From: Massilia rhizosphaerae
GTDB taxonomy: Bacteria > Pseudomonadota > Gammaproteobacteria > Burkholderiales > Burkholderiaceae_D
Direction of reading: 5' to 3'
Assembly: GCF_016093545.1 (NCBI RefSeq)
Contig: NZ_JADKYX010000012.1
Location: forward strand, 1-64,000
DNA length: 64,000 nt
Of this stretch, positions 7,498-15,834 are shown in pieces (position 1 is the stretch's first letter; every line of letters starts with the position of its first letter). The position numbers and the translations under genes were made by a program. Below the pieces are notes generated by a model. It saw only the letters and a program-made list of their open reading frames with translations, was not told the origin of the DNA and did not search any database.

Positions 7498-9309
7498 TCA
7501 TTTCCCTCGAGCCGCACGTGCTCTTTCCGCAACATCTACGTCGAGATAACGCCATTGCGTGAACTCGACGGGGTGCCGTTTGTAGTTTTTGAGCCACGGT
7601 TGTCGTATATCGGCCGACAACACATTCGTCAGCGGCACCCACGGGTTGTAGGCGTGGATCAGCTGGTTCATCTCGAAATACAGCTGTTGGCGTGCCGGGC
7701 CGTCCTTGAGTTGATGGGCCCGCTCGTACCGTTCGTTATAGGCCGGCAGGTTGAAGCGCGCATAGTTGGCGCGGCCCGCGTTCGGACCGTACAGCAACTG
7801 GTAAAAATTGTCGCCGTCGGGGAAGTCGGCGACCCAGTTACTCTCGAACATCTGCACCTTGCCGAGGCGCGACGCCTTGATGATCTCGGTTTTCTTGTCG
7901 GACTTGAACACGACGCGCAGGCCGACGGCATTCAGGCATTTGCGCCACAATTCGTCGCGCAGGCGCCCGCCGATCGTCGCTTCGCTGCTCATCTGCAGGG
8001 TGAGCGGCACCGTGCCGCCGCCCGGCCTGGGCATGCGTCTGAACCCGTCGGGGTCGCGCTTGTCGTAGCCGTAGCGGTCCAGCAAGGCGTTCGCCAGCGC
8101 GGGGTCGTAGGGGACGGGGCTGCGATAGTTCGGGTCATAGCCGAGCACGCCCGGCGCCAGCGGCGACTCGGCCTTGATCGCGAAACCCTGTTTCAGCAGG
8201 GCGATGTCCTCGGCGCTGTTGTAGCTGAGCGAGATGGCGCGGCGCAGCGCCACTTTCTCCTTCGAATACCCGCCCAGCACCGGGTCTTCCATGTTCATCC
8301 ACATGTAGTACGTCTGCAGCACGGGAAAGCGATACAGCTGCATGCCGCGCGCGGCCAGCGCCGGTTTCAGCTTGCCGTGCTTGATCACCATATCCGTCAT
8401 CGACTCCGGCACCTGCTCCAGGTAATCGTATTCGCCGTTCAGGAAACCCAGCATGCGGCCCTGGAATTCCTCCGCGATCTTGACTTCGACCCGGTCCACG
8501 CGCGGCAGCTTCTGCCCTTCGAGCGCGCGCGCGATGGCGCGGTCGGCCGGATCGGTGGCCGTGTCCGCCGTGACGCTGGAGTGGAACACGGCCGTCGAGG
8601 CCGGATTGGCGACGAGGACGATGCGGTCGCTGCGCTTCCAGTCCCCCAGCATGAACGGGCCCGTGCCGACGGGGTGGTTGCCGGCCTGGCCCGGATACGC
8701 CTCGATCACCTCGCGCGCGACGACGCCCGTGGCCGGCATGGCGAGGTAGAACAGGAAGTCGTTGTCCGGTTCGACGAGGCGGATGCGCAGCGTGTAGCGG
8801 TCGACGGCCTGCAGGCCGGGGATGCCGGTCGCGTAGCTGAATTTGTCTGTCCACGCCGCGTCGCCCAGCAGTTTGCCCTGGAACAGATAGGACCACGGCG
8901 ATTTCAGCGCCGGATCGTACAGGCGCTGGATGCTGTAGACGTAGTCGGCGGCCGTCACCTCGCGCGGCGGTCCCTTGAACGCCGGGTCGGGCGTGAAATG
9001 CATGCCGGGGCGGATGTGGAAGGTGTACGTGAGGCCGTCGGCGGAGATCTCCGGCAGATCCTTCGCGCCATTGCCCTGCAGTTTGACGGGACGCGCGAGA
9101 TAGTCGTAGCGCAGCAGCGGATCGAACAGGTTTTCCAGCAGGGACAAGGTCGCGATGTCGGACGCGACGGCCGGGTCGAGTCCCGTTTCGCTCGTCGACA
9201 GGAACATGTGGAGGACCTTGGGGGCGTTGTGCGCCGGCCCTTGCGCGGCGGCGAGTGGAGCGAAAGCGGTGAGCAGCAGGGAAGCGAGGAGGGTACGGCG
9301 TGTCGGCAT
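7498..9309 (-). CDS. Periplasmic ABC-type substrate-binding protein, family 5 (peptide/opine/nickel type)
   Basis: The 603-residue protein begins with a signal peptide (MPTRRTLLASLLLTAFAPLA, then AAQ). It shows the SBP family 5 pattern: LDPAVASDIATLSLLENLFDPL near the start of the mature protein, then TYTFHIRPGMHFTPDP, TAADYVYSIQRLYDP, GNHPVGTGPFMLGDWKRSD and ALRRAISLSYN. Family members deliver oligopeptides, murein tripeptide, nickel or opines to an ABC importer; none of the permease or ATPase genes is in the window. The start was taken at 9309, where the leader begins, although the frame is open to 9402. It sits upstream of the TonB receptor and may form an uptake pair with it. Confidence 0.85.
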   Translation of the reverse strand: MPTRRTLLASLLLTAFAPLAAAQGPAHNAPKVLHMFLSTSETGLDPAVASDIATLSLLENLFDPLLRYDYLARPVKLQGNGAKDLPEISADGLTYTFHIRPGMHFTPDPAFKGPPREVTAADYVYSIQRLYDPALKSPWSYLFQGKLLGDAAWTDKFSYATGIPGLQAVDRYTLRIRLVEPDNDFLFYLAMPATGVVAREVIEAYPGQAGNHPVGTGPFMLGDWKRSDRIVLVANPASTAVFHSSVTADTATDPADRAIARALEGQKLPRVDRVEVKIAEEFQGRMLGFLNGEYDYLEQVPESMTDMVIKHGKLKPALAARGMQLYRFPVLQTYYMWMNMEDPVLGGYSKEKVALRRAISLSYNSAEDIALLKQGFAIKAESPLAPGVLGYDPNYRSPVPYDPALANALLDRYGYDKRDPDGFRRMPRPGGGTVPLTLQMSSEATIGGRLRDELWRKCLNAVGLRVVFKSDKKTEIIKASRLGKVQMFESNWVADFPDGDNFYQLLYGPNAGRANYARFNLPAYNERYERAHQLKDGPARQQLYFEMNQLIHAYNPWVPLTNVLSADIRQPWLKNYKRHPVEFTQWRYLDVDVAERARAARGK

Positions 9310-9381
9310 GGCGGGGGTCCTGGGAGCGTTGCGTATCATAGGCTCAGGCGTCGGACGCAGGCAATACGCTCGCACAGTACG

Positions 9382-9408
9382 CAACAGCGGCAACAGCGGC
9401 AACAGCGC
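9382..9408. repeat. 9-bp tandem repeat, three copies
   Basis: CAACAGCGG is repeated three times (the last copy ends in C) in the spacer between two divergent genes. No function is apparent; the number of units may vary between strains. Confidence 0.8.
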
Positions 9409-9569
9409 CGATGCGATGACAGAACGCTACGATTCACTGCGGCGCATAACTTTTTTACATATCCCCAGCCCATTCTTTCATCAGCGCAGCTTGCTCAGCG
9501 CCTATACTCTCCGCTGCACAATCGAGCTCGGGCAAGCCTGCGCGGCGCGGCCTGCCAACCCACGACATC

Positions 9570-10808
9570 ATGGCGTTAAATTACATCTGGACCGGCTTCT
9601 TCCTCGTCGGCTTCATTGCGGCTTTGGCCCAATGGATCTTTCTCGGGGATACAGAAATTTTCAAGCGCATCATCGACGGCACCTTCGACGCCGCCAAGAT
9701 GGGCGTGATGGACATCGCCCTGCCCCTGGCCGGCGTGATGACCTTATGGCTGGGCATCATGAACATCGGCGAAAAGGCGGGCGCCGTCGGCTGGCTGGCA
9801 AAACTCATCTCGCCGTTCTTTTCGCGCATCTTCCCGGACGTGCCGAAAGACCACCCCGCCACCGGCCATATGGTGATGAATTTTTCCGCCAATCTGCTGG
9901 GCCTGGACAATGCCGCGACGCCGTTCGGCCTGAAGGCGATGGAAAGCCTGCAATCGCTGAATCCGGACAAGGACACGGCCAGCAACGCGCAGATCATGTT
10001 CCTCGTGCTGCACACGTCGGGCCTCACGCTGATCCCGCTCGCGATCATGGCCCAGCGCGCCATCCTCGGCGCGAAAGACCCGTCCGACATCTTCATCCCC
10101 TGCATGATCGCGACCTATGTCGCCACCGTCGCCGGCATCGTGGCCGTGTCGATCCGCCAGCGCATCAACCTGCTGAACGGCGTCGTGCTGGGCTGGCTGG
10201 GCGGAATGACGGCCGCGATCGCGGCGCTGATCTGGTACTTCACCCACTACCTCACGAAGCCGGAGATCGAGACCGTCTCCAAGGTCGCGAGCAACCTGAT
10301 CCTGTTCGTCATCATCGTCGCGTTCATCGTCGCCGCGCTGATCAAGCGCGTCAACGTGTACGAGGCATTCATCGAAGGCGCCAAGGGCGGCATCCAGACG
10401 TCGCTCACGATCATCCCCTACCTCGTCGGCATGCTCGTCGCCATCTCCGTGATCCGCAATGCCGGCGTGCTCGGCTACATCGTGCAAGGCCTCGAATGGC
10501 TCATCCGGCTGGCGGGCCTGGATACCGCATTCACGCCCGCCCTGCCCACCGCGCTGATGAAGCCGCTGTCCGGCAGCGGTTCGCGCGCGCTGATGATCGA
10601 CGCCATGAAGACGTATGGCGTGGATTCCTTCGTCGGCCGGCTGGCCTGCGTGTTCCAGGGCTCGGCCGACACCACGTTCTACATCGTCGCGCTGTACTTC
10701 GGCTCCGTCGGCGTGCGCAAGACCCGCTACGCGATTCCGTGCGGGCTGATCGCCGACGTGGCCGGCATCGTCGCGGCCATCGCCGTGGCCTACGTGTTCT
10801 TCGGCTAA
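9570..10808 (+). CDS. Fused SpmA/SpmB-like nucleoside-recognition (Gate) domain membrane protein
   Basis: The 412-residue integral membrane protein joins two halves that are separate spore-maturation proteins in Bacillus. Residues 1 to about 200 are SpmA-like (DAAKMGVMDIALPLAGVMTL, then NFSANLLGLDNAATPFGLKA). Residues about 240-412 are SpmB-like (EGAKGGIQTSLTIIPYLVGM, then PLSGSGSRALMIDAMKTYG and QGSADTTFYIVALYFGSVG). This fused form is common in non-sporulating proteobacteria, where the transported compound is unknown. It stands 19 bases before dacB on the same strand and is surrounded by peptidoglycan genes, so a link to wall metabolism is possible. Confidence 0.85.
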   Translation: MALNYIWTGFFLVGFIAALAQWIFLGDTEIFKRIIDGTFDAAKMGVMDIALPLAGVMTLWLGIMNIGEKAGAVGWLAKLISPFFSRIFPDVPKDHPATGHMVMNFSANLLGLDNAATPFGLKAMESLQSLNPDKDTASNAQIMFLVLHTSGLTLIPLAIMAQRAILGAKDPSDIFIPCMIATYVATVAGIVAVSIRQRINLLNGVVLGWLGGMTAAIAALIWYFTHYLTKPEIETVSKVASNLILFVIIVAFIVAALIKRVNVYEAFIEGAKGGIQTSLTIIPYLVGMLVAISVIRNAGVLGYIVQGLEWLIRLAGLDTAFTPALPTALMKPLSGSGSRALMIDAMKTYGVDSFVGRLACVFQGSADTTFYIVALYFGSVGVRKTRYAIPCGLIADVAGIVAAIAVAYVFFG

Positions 10809-10827
10809 CGTTTTGACAGGGACAGGC

Positions 10828-12396
10828 ATGCTTCGTCGTCACGCGCTTTCTTTGATCTCCGCCGCGCTGCTGTGCATCTGCAATCCGGCCGCGGCCCAGT
10901 TGCAGCCGGCGCCGCCGTCATCGATGACGGCGCCGCTGCCGCTCCCGGTGCTGGATGCCTTGCGCACGGCCGCGATCCCCGAGGACGACGTGAGCGTGCT
11001 CGTCCTGCGTGGCGACAAGACGGTGCTGGCCCACCTGGCCGACCGTCCCATGCAGCCGGCGTCGACCATGAAACTCGTCACGACCCTGGTCGGCCTCGAG
11101 CAGCTGGGCCCCGCGTTCCGCGGCCGCACGGAGCTGCGCACGACGGGCGAGCTGAAAGGCGGCGTGCTGAACGGCGACCTCGTGCTGCGCGGCGGCGCCG
11201 ACGCCGACCTGTCCACCGACACGTTGACGGACATGCTGCGCAGCCTGCGCTACCAGGGCATCCGCACCGTCAAGGGCAACCTCGTCGTCGACCGCCAGCT
11301 GTTCAATCCGGCCCGCCTGGACATCGGCGTGCCGCCGTTCGACGAATACCCGGAGGCGTATTACAACGTCGCCCCGGACGCCGTCTTCGTCAACCGCAAC
11401 ATGCTGCAACTGGACCTGCGTTCGACGCCCCGCGCCGACGGCCGCCCGGCCACGCGCGTGCGCGTGGCGATGCTGCCCGAGCTCGACGGCGTCACGGTCG
11501 AAGCGGACATGCAGCTCGTCGACGCCGACTGCTGGGCCTGGGAACGCGGCTGGAAGACGCCGGAAGCCGTGCCGCGCCCGGGCGGCCGCATCAAGGTCGT
11601 GCTGCACGGGACCTTTCCGCGCAACTGCGTGGCCAGCAACTCGATCAACGTGATCGACCGCCAGGAATACGTCGCCCGCCTCGTGCGCCACATCTGGAAG
11701 ACGCTGGGCGGCACCCTCGCCGGCACGGCCGTCGAAGGCGCCACGCCGCCGGATGCGCGCCTGCTGGCCGCGCACGTCTCGCGCGCGCTGCCGGAAATCA
11801 TCCGCGACACCAACAAGCCCTCCGACAACACATTGGCGCGCCTGCTCTTCCTGAGCATGGGTGCGCTCGAACCGGACCCGCAGCTGGGCAGCCGTCCGCA
11901 ACCGGCCGGCCCCACGTCAGCCACGTCAGCCACGTCAGCCACGACGCTCGCGCGCAGCGAGGCCGTCGTGCGCACCTGGATGCACGCGCACGGCATCGAC
12001 GACACGGGCCTCGTGCTGGAAAACGGCGCGGGCCTGTCGCGCAGCGAGCGCATCACGCCGATCCAGCTGGCGGGCGTGCTGCAGGCCGGCCTGCGCAGCG
12101 ACTGGGCGCCGGAATTCCTGGCCAGCATCCCGATCGCCGGCGTGGACGGCACCATGCGCCACCGCCTGCAAGACGGCCCGGCCGCGGGCCGCGCGCGCCT
12201 GAAGACGGGCTCGCTTTCCAACGTCGTCGCACTGGCCGGCTATGTGCGGGACGCGGACGGCAGGCAATGCGTGCTCGTCGCCTTCGTCAACAATGACCAG
12301 GCCGGCAACGGACGCGGCCGGGCCGTGCTCGATGCCCTCGTCAACTGGGTGGCGCGGCTGGACGGCACGCCGTCGGCCGTGCCCGCCACGCCGTAA
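10828..12396 (+). CDS. dacB: D-alanyl-D-alanine carboxypeptidase/endopeptidase, PBP4 type (S13)
   Basis: The 522-residue periplasmic enzyme trims D-Ala from pentapeptides and cuts D,D-crosslinks. A signal peptide (residues 1-24, ending NPAAAQ) precedes the three penicillin-binding motifs: STMK (Ser79-Lys82), SDN in NKPSDNTLARLLF (about residue 337) and KTG in RLKTGSLSNV (about residue 456). The large insertion between motifs 1 and 2 is typical of PBP4. The ATG at 10828 was preferred to a TTG at 10813. A short TSA repeat interrupts the sequence at about residues 363-371. Confidence 0.92.
   Translation: MLRRHALSLISAALLCICNPAAAQLQPAPPSSMTAPLPLPVLDALRTAAIPEDDVSVLVLRGDKTVLAHLADRPMQPASTMKLVTTLVGLEQLGPAFRGRTELRTTGELKGGVLNGDLVLRGGADADLSTDTLTDMLRSLRYQGIRTVKGNLVVDRQLFNPARLDIGVPPFDEYPEAYYNVAPDAVFVNRNMLQLDLRSTPRADGRPATRVRVAMLPELDGVTVEADMQLVDADCWAWERGWKTPEAVPRPGGRIKVVLHGTFPRNCVASNSINVIDRQEYVARLVRHIWKTLGGTLAGTAVEGATPPDARLLAAHVSRALPEIIRDTNKPSDNTLARLLFLSMGALEPDPQLGSRPQPAGPTSATSATSATTLARSEAVVRTWMHAHGIDDTGLVLENGAGLSRSERITPIQLAGVLQAGLRSDWAPEFLASIPIAGVDGTMRHRLQDGPAAGRARLKTGSLSNVVALAGYVRDADGRQCVLVAFVNNDQAGNGRGRAVLDALVNWVARLDGTPSAVPATP
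11913..11939. repeat. 9-bp tandem repeat inside dacB
   Basis: CACGTCAGC occurs three times without interruption and encodes repeated Thr-Ser-Ala. It lies between the SDN and KTG motifs, in a surface-loop-like region. Changes in copy number would stay in frame. Confidence 0.85.
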
Positions 12397-12398
12397 CG

Positions 12399-13070
12399 TC
12401 ACGGCTTGCTCGGCGTTCCCGTTTGCGCCGTCGCGAGCGGCACATCGCCCTCCAGCCACGGCGTGCCCTGCAGGTTCGGCTTCGCTTCCACGAGCGCGAC
12501 CTGGGCCCGGGTCTGCGCGCGGATCGAACGCACGATGTCCAGCATCGTGTTCTCCGTGAATTTTTCCGGCGTGCCGAACATCATGCCGCCCACGCGGCGC
12601 GGCCACGAGAGCCAGCCGCCGTCCGGCTTCGTGAAGACGGCGTACATGTCGAGGTGGTAGCCGCTCTTGTACGGGAACAGGCAGGCGACCATGTTCATGT
12701 TGTCGCTGCCGCGCACGTGCGGGGCGGCCTTGGCGGTCCAGGCGGCGCCTTCGCAGGTCGGGCTCTTGTCGACGGCGGTGCCCGGCGCAGCGCTCGCGGG
12801 ATCGGCCATCTTGAAGTGGCCCGGCAGCTCGGTGGCCTCGACGCCGGCCGGCGTCGCGACGACGGCATCCTTCACGTTGCGGTCGATGCCGTCGGTGGCG
12901 GCGCGCGCGACGGCCTGCGGCGCGGCGTCGGTCTTGATGTCGAATACGCGGTAGTACTCGACCGTGGTGTCGTGCGAAGCGAACCGGCTGCCGGCGTCGG
13001 TGCTGCAGCCGGCCAGCATCGCGAACAGGGCAAGACAGGGCAACCACGGGGACAACAACGAGCTCTTCAT
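12399..13070 (-). CDS. Hypothetical lipoprotein
   Basis: I do not recognise the 223-residue product beyond its lipoprotein signal (LFAMLAGC, Cys22). The mature part has RVFDIKTDAAPQAVARAATD, a central VACLFPYKSGYHLDMYAVFT pair of strands, and WPRRVGGMMFGTPEKFTENT before a helix. It has few cysteines and no catalytic motif that I can name. It converges with dacB, with two bases between the stops. It lies 127 bases downstream of the VanX-like gene on the same strand and could be the tail of that transcript. Confidence 0.7.
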   Translation of the reverse strand: MKSSLLSPWLPCLALFAMLAGCSTDAGSRFASHDTTVEYYRVFDIKTDAAPQAVARAATDGIDRNVKDAVVATPAGVEATELPGHFKMADPASAAPGTAVDKSPTCEGAAWTAKAAPHVRGSDNMNMVACLFPYKSGYHLDMYAVFTKPDGGWLSWPRRVGGMMFGTPEKFTENTMLDIVRSIRAQTRAQVALVEAKPNLQGTPWLEGDVPLATAQTGTPSKP

Positions 13071-13197
13071 CTGGAATCTCCTTCGCTTGGGCGTGGGTCA
13101 GTGGACCGATTGTCCCGACAGGCGAAGGCAGGAGAATGAGCTTGCTCAAGCGTGCACGGGGGCCGTCAGCGTGGCGCGACAGCGCCGTGCGACGGGC

Positions 13198-13806
13198 TCA
13201 GAGCACGCGGCGGAAAGTCTGGCGCACGAGGTTGCGGTCGCCGCAATCGAAGTGCCACCACTCCGTGTTGATGCCGACAAAGCCTGCTTGGAACATGGCG
13301 TCGCGCAGCAGCCGGCGGTTGGCGACCTGGTCCGCCGTTAACTCGCCGCCGGCGAGGAAGCGCTCTTCCAGCGCGGGATGCGACAGCTCCGTCATGTCGT
13401 CGAAGCCCGTCCCCATGTCGAGTTCGCGGCCCGCTTCGTCGAGGATCGTGATGTCGAGCGCCATCCCGAACGAGTGGATCGAGCCGCGCTGCGGATTCGC
13501 GAGGTACATCTGCAGGTTCGTCCCGGCCAGCGCGTCCCACAGCTGCTGCTGCACGCGCTGCGGGCGCAGGGCGTCCAGCACGAGCGGCGTGCAGCCGGGG
13601 CGCCGGTCTTTCAGCCACGCGACGGCGCGCTCCAGCGCCGCGGCCGCGTCGCGGTGCAACCAGGCGCAGTCGTAGGGCGAATACAGATCGCGGCCGACGA
13701 AATTGTTCGGGGTCGCGTAGCGCAGGTCGACGGCGATGCCGGCGATGGTCGACAGGTGGCGGAATTCGGGGTGGCCGGCGATGTCTTCGCTGGCGATGGT
13801 CGTCAT
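13198..13806 (-). CDS. ddpX: D-alanyl-D-alanine dipeptidase, VanX/DdpX type (M15D)
   Basis: The 202-residue zinc dipeptidase cleaves D-Ala-D-Ala to free D-Ala. The ligands are visible: His111 and Asp118 in SIHSFGMALDIT, and His185 with the catalytic Glu182 in NTEWWHFDCGD; Arg in DALRPQRVQQ matches the family's RP motif. No signal peptide is present, so it acts in the cytoplasm. The start overlaps the LysR stop as ATGA (13803-13806) and has AAGGA seven bases upstream, which decides it over the ATG at 13812. The context points to nutrient salvage of wall-derived D-Ala-D-Ala, not to vancomycin resistance. Confidence 0.9.
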   Translation of the reverse strand: MTTIASEDIAGHPEFRHLSTIAGIAVDLRYATPNNFVGRDLYSPYDCAWLHRDAAAALERAVAWLKDRRPGCTPLVLDALRPQRVQQQLWDALAGTNLQMYLANPQRGSIHSFGMALDITILDEAGRELDMGTGFDDMTELSHPALEERFLAGGELTADQVANRRLLRDAMFQAGFVGINTEWWHFDCGDRNLVRQTFRRVL

Positions 13807-14708
13807 GAACATCCTTTTTCCAGGAGATGGCGCGCGGTGGCGCCGATGCAGTTGGCCAGTTCGCGCGCGCCGTGCGACAGCGGCGCGTGGCTGGCCGTCA
13901 GCAGGTACAGCTGGACGGGGATCGCGGGCGCCCACGGGCGGCACTGCACCTTGCCCGGCGCGGCGGACGCGGCCGTGAACGGGTCGAGCACCGCCGTGCC
14001 GGCCCCCGCCTCGACGAGCGACCTGGCGATCTGGTAAGTCTGCACGACCGTGTGGAAGACCGGGTGCACGTCCTGCGCCTCGCACGCGGCCACGACCATT
14101 TCGCCGAGCGGATCGCGGTCGGCCAGGCCGATCAATTCTCCGCTGAGGCCGGCCGGCGTGATCGGTTGCGCACACTCCGCCTCGGTCCACGTGCCGGCCG
14201 GCGCCATCACCGTGAGCGCGCCCTGGGCGATCGGCTCCGCTTCGATGCCGGGGTGGCGCGGGTCCTGCAGCGACAAGGCGAGATCGGCCTCGCCCAGGCG
14301 CAGCGCGTTCACGATCTCGCTCGTGTGGAACGTGGCCAGCTCGCAGCGGGTCTGGGCGAAATCGCGGCGCCAGACGGTCAGCGCGGCGGGCAGGACGGAG
14401 ATGGCGATCGTGGGCGTGGAGATCAGCCGCACGGTTTCTTCGGCGCGGTTCTTGAGGCTGGCGGCCAGGCGGCGGATGCCTTGCAGGTCGCGGTTCAGCT
14501 TTTCGGTCTCGGCGAACAGGCGGTGCGCTTCCGGCTTGGGATAGAGTTTGCCGCGCACGCGCTCGAACAGCGGCATCCCCAGCTGCAGTTCGGCGTGCTG
14601 CAGGACTTTCGTCACGGCCGGCTGCGAGATGTGCAGGACCTGGGCGGCGCCGCTGATGGTGCCGACCTGCATGATGGCGTGGAACACTTCGATATGACGC
14701 AAACGCAT
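13803..14708 (-). CDS. LysR-family regulator of the peptidoglycan salvage cluster
   Basis: The 301-residue protein has the helix-turn-helix at residues 1-60 (IEVFHAIMQVGTISGAAQVL, then HISQPAVTKVLQHAE) and a LysR effector domain. It is translationally coupled to the downstream D-Ala-D-Ala dipeptidase gene and follows the amidase gene by 88 bases on the same strand. It therefore looks like an in-operon regulator. Its effector could be a wall fragment, as for AmpR, but the sequence does not show this. Confidence 0.88.
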   Translation of the reverse strand: MRLRHIEVFHAIMQVGTISGAAQVLHISQPAVTKVLQHAELQLGMPLFERVRGKLYPKPEAHRLFAETEKLNRDLQGIRRLAASLKNRAEETVRLISTPTIAISVLPAALTVWRRDFAQTRCELATFHTSEIVNALRLGEADLALSLQDPRHPGIEAEPIAQGALTVMAPAGTWTEAECAQPITPAGLSGELIGLADRDPLGEMVVAACEAQDVHPVFHTVVQTYQIARSLVEAGAGTAVLDPFTAASAAPGKVQCRPWAPAIPVQLYLLTASHAPLSHGARELANCIGATARHLLEKGCS

Positions 14709-14796
14709 CGTTCAATCCCCGGCGTGTAAATAGTTTCCGCGCCTCATGAGCGCGGACCTGTCGAGGATATCGGAAAACGGACGGCCCGGTGCGGCA

Positions 14797-15834
14797 TCAC
14801 TGCTGGACGGGCATCGGCGGTGTTGCAGGAACGGCATCCGACGCCGGCGGCACCGGCGGGGCCGGCAGGACCGGCGGCGCGGACGGCACAGGCGGCACGG
14901 ACTGCACGGGCGGCTGCGGCGGCACGGCCGGCTGCGGTGGCACGGCCGGTTGCGGCGGCACCTCCGACGCGGGCGGCACCGGCGTGACGTCCGGGGTGAT
15001 GACGGGCGACGTCGTCACGGGCGCCGGCAGCGGCGCCGGCAGCGGGCCCGTCGGGTTCGTCAGCGCTTCCAGCAAGGCGGCCGTTTCGACGTCCGGCATG
15101 CCGTCGATGTTGGCCGGACGGTATTTCATCTGGAAGACGGACAGCACGGTGCGCGTCTGCTCGTCCAGGTTACCGGACTGGACCAGGCCGTAGCCCCACG
15201 TCGCCAGCTTTTTCTGGAACCACGCGATGTCCGGCAGCTGAACCTGGAAGATCGGCTCGAGCATGGCCACGCGGTTCGCGTCCGGCCACGCGACGAGGCC
15301 GGCGGCGGCCAGCTGGCGCCACGGGAACATCGGGCCCGGGTCCTGCTTGCGCAGCGGGGCGATGTCGGCGTGGCCCAGCACGTTTTCCGGCGCGATGTGG
15401 TGGCGCGTGACGATGTCGCGCACGAGCGGGATCAGCGCGTCGATCTGCGACTGCGGGAACGGCGCGTAGACGCGGCCGTTCGGCGTGTCCTTCCAGCCCG
15501 GGTTGACGATCTCGATGCCGATCGAGCTGTTGTTCAGCTGCGTGAAATTCTTCCAGCTCGAATTGCCCGCGTGCCAGGCCGCGTTCTTCTCGTCGACGAG
15601 GTTGTAGATGACGGGGACGGGATCGTCCGTGACGAGGTAGTGGGCGCTGACTTCCTGCTGGGTCAGGATCCGGATCGAGTCCGCGCGGTTGCTGACGGTG
15701 TAGTGCAGCACGAGGAAGCGCACGCGGCTGCTCTGGCCGCGGGCCGTGTACGTGTGGTCGTATTGCGGGCCGGTCGGCGGCGTGGCGCAGCCGGCCAGCA
15801 GGGCGAGGAGCAGGGTCGCGACGAGGATCTTCAT
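14797..15834 (-). CDS. amiD: N-acetylmuramoyl-L-alanine amidase, AmiD type, lipoprotein with proline-rich tail
   Basis: The 345-residue protein is a lipoprotein (LLALLAGC, Cys16), probably in the outer membrane. The amidase_2 domain carries the zinc ligands His44 (VLHYTVSN), His155 (VLGHADIAP) and Asp165 (RKQDPGP), followed by a peptidoglycan-binding domain (about residues 195-260). It would strip peptides from glycan, including anhydro-muropeptides. The last 80 or so residues are a Pro/Val/Ala tail with repeated VPPQPA, not part of E. coli AmiD. Its start overlaps the kinase stop (ATGA at 15831-15834). Confidence 0.92.
   Translation of the reverse strand: MKILVATLLLALLAGCATPPTGPQYDHTYTARGQSSRVRFLVLHYTVSNRADSIRILTQQEVSAHYLVTDDPVPVIYNLVDEKNAAWHAGNSSWKNFTQLNNSSIGIEIVNPGWKDTPNGRVYAPFPQSQIDALIPLVRDIVTRHHIAPENVLGHADIAPLRKQDPGPMFPWRQLAAAGLVAWPDANRVAMLEPIFQVQLPDIAWFQKKLATWGYGLVQSGNLDEQTRTVLSVFQMKYRPANIDGMPDVETAALLEALTNPTGPLPAPLPAPVTTSPVITPDVTPVPPASEVPPQPAVPPQPAVPPQPPVQSVPPVPSAPPVLPAPPVPPASDAVPATPPMPVQQ
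14911..14964. repeat. 18-bp tandem repeat in the amidase tail
   Basis: Three imperfect copies of CGGCTGCGGCGGCACGGC (14911, 14929, 14947) encode the repeated PPQPAV of the proline-rich tail on the minus strand. Repeats of this kind vary in number between strains. Confidence 0.8.

Noticed and set aside
7555..9579. Open frame of 674 codons opposite the substrate-binding protein gene
   Set aside because: Antisense shadow; the minus strand encodes a complete SBP family 5 protein with signal peptide.
13198..13806. VanX-like gene as part of a vancomycin resistance set
   Set aside because: There is no vanH or vanA ligase, and the bacterium appears Gram-negative; the DdpX-type salvage role fits the neighbours.
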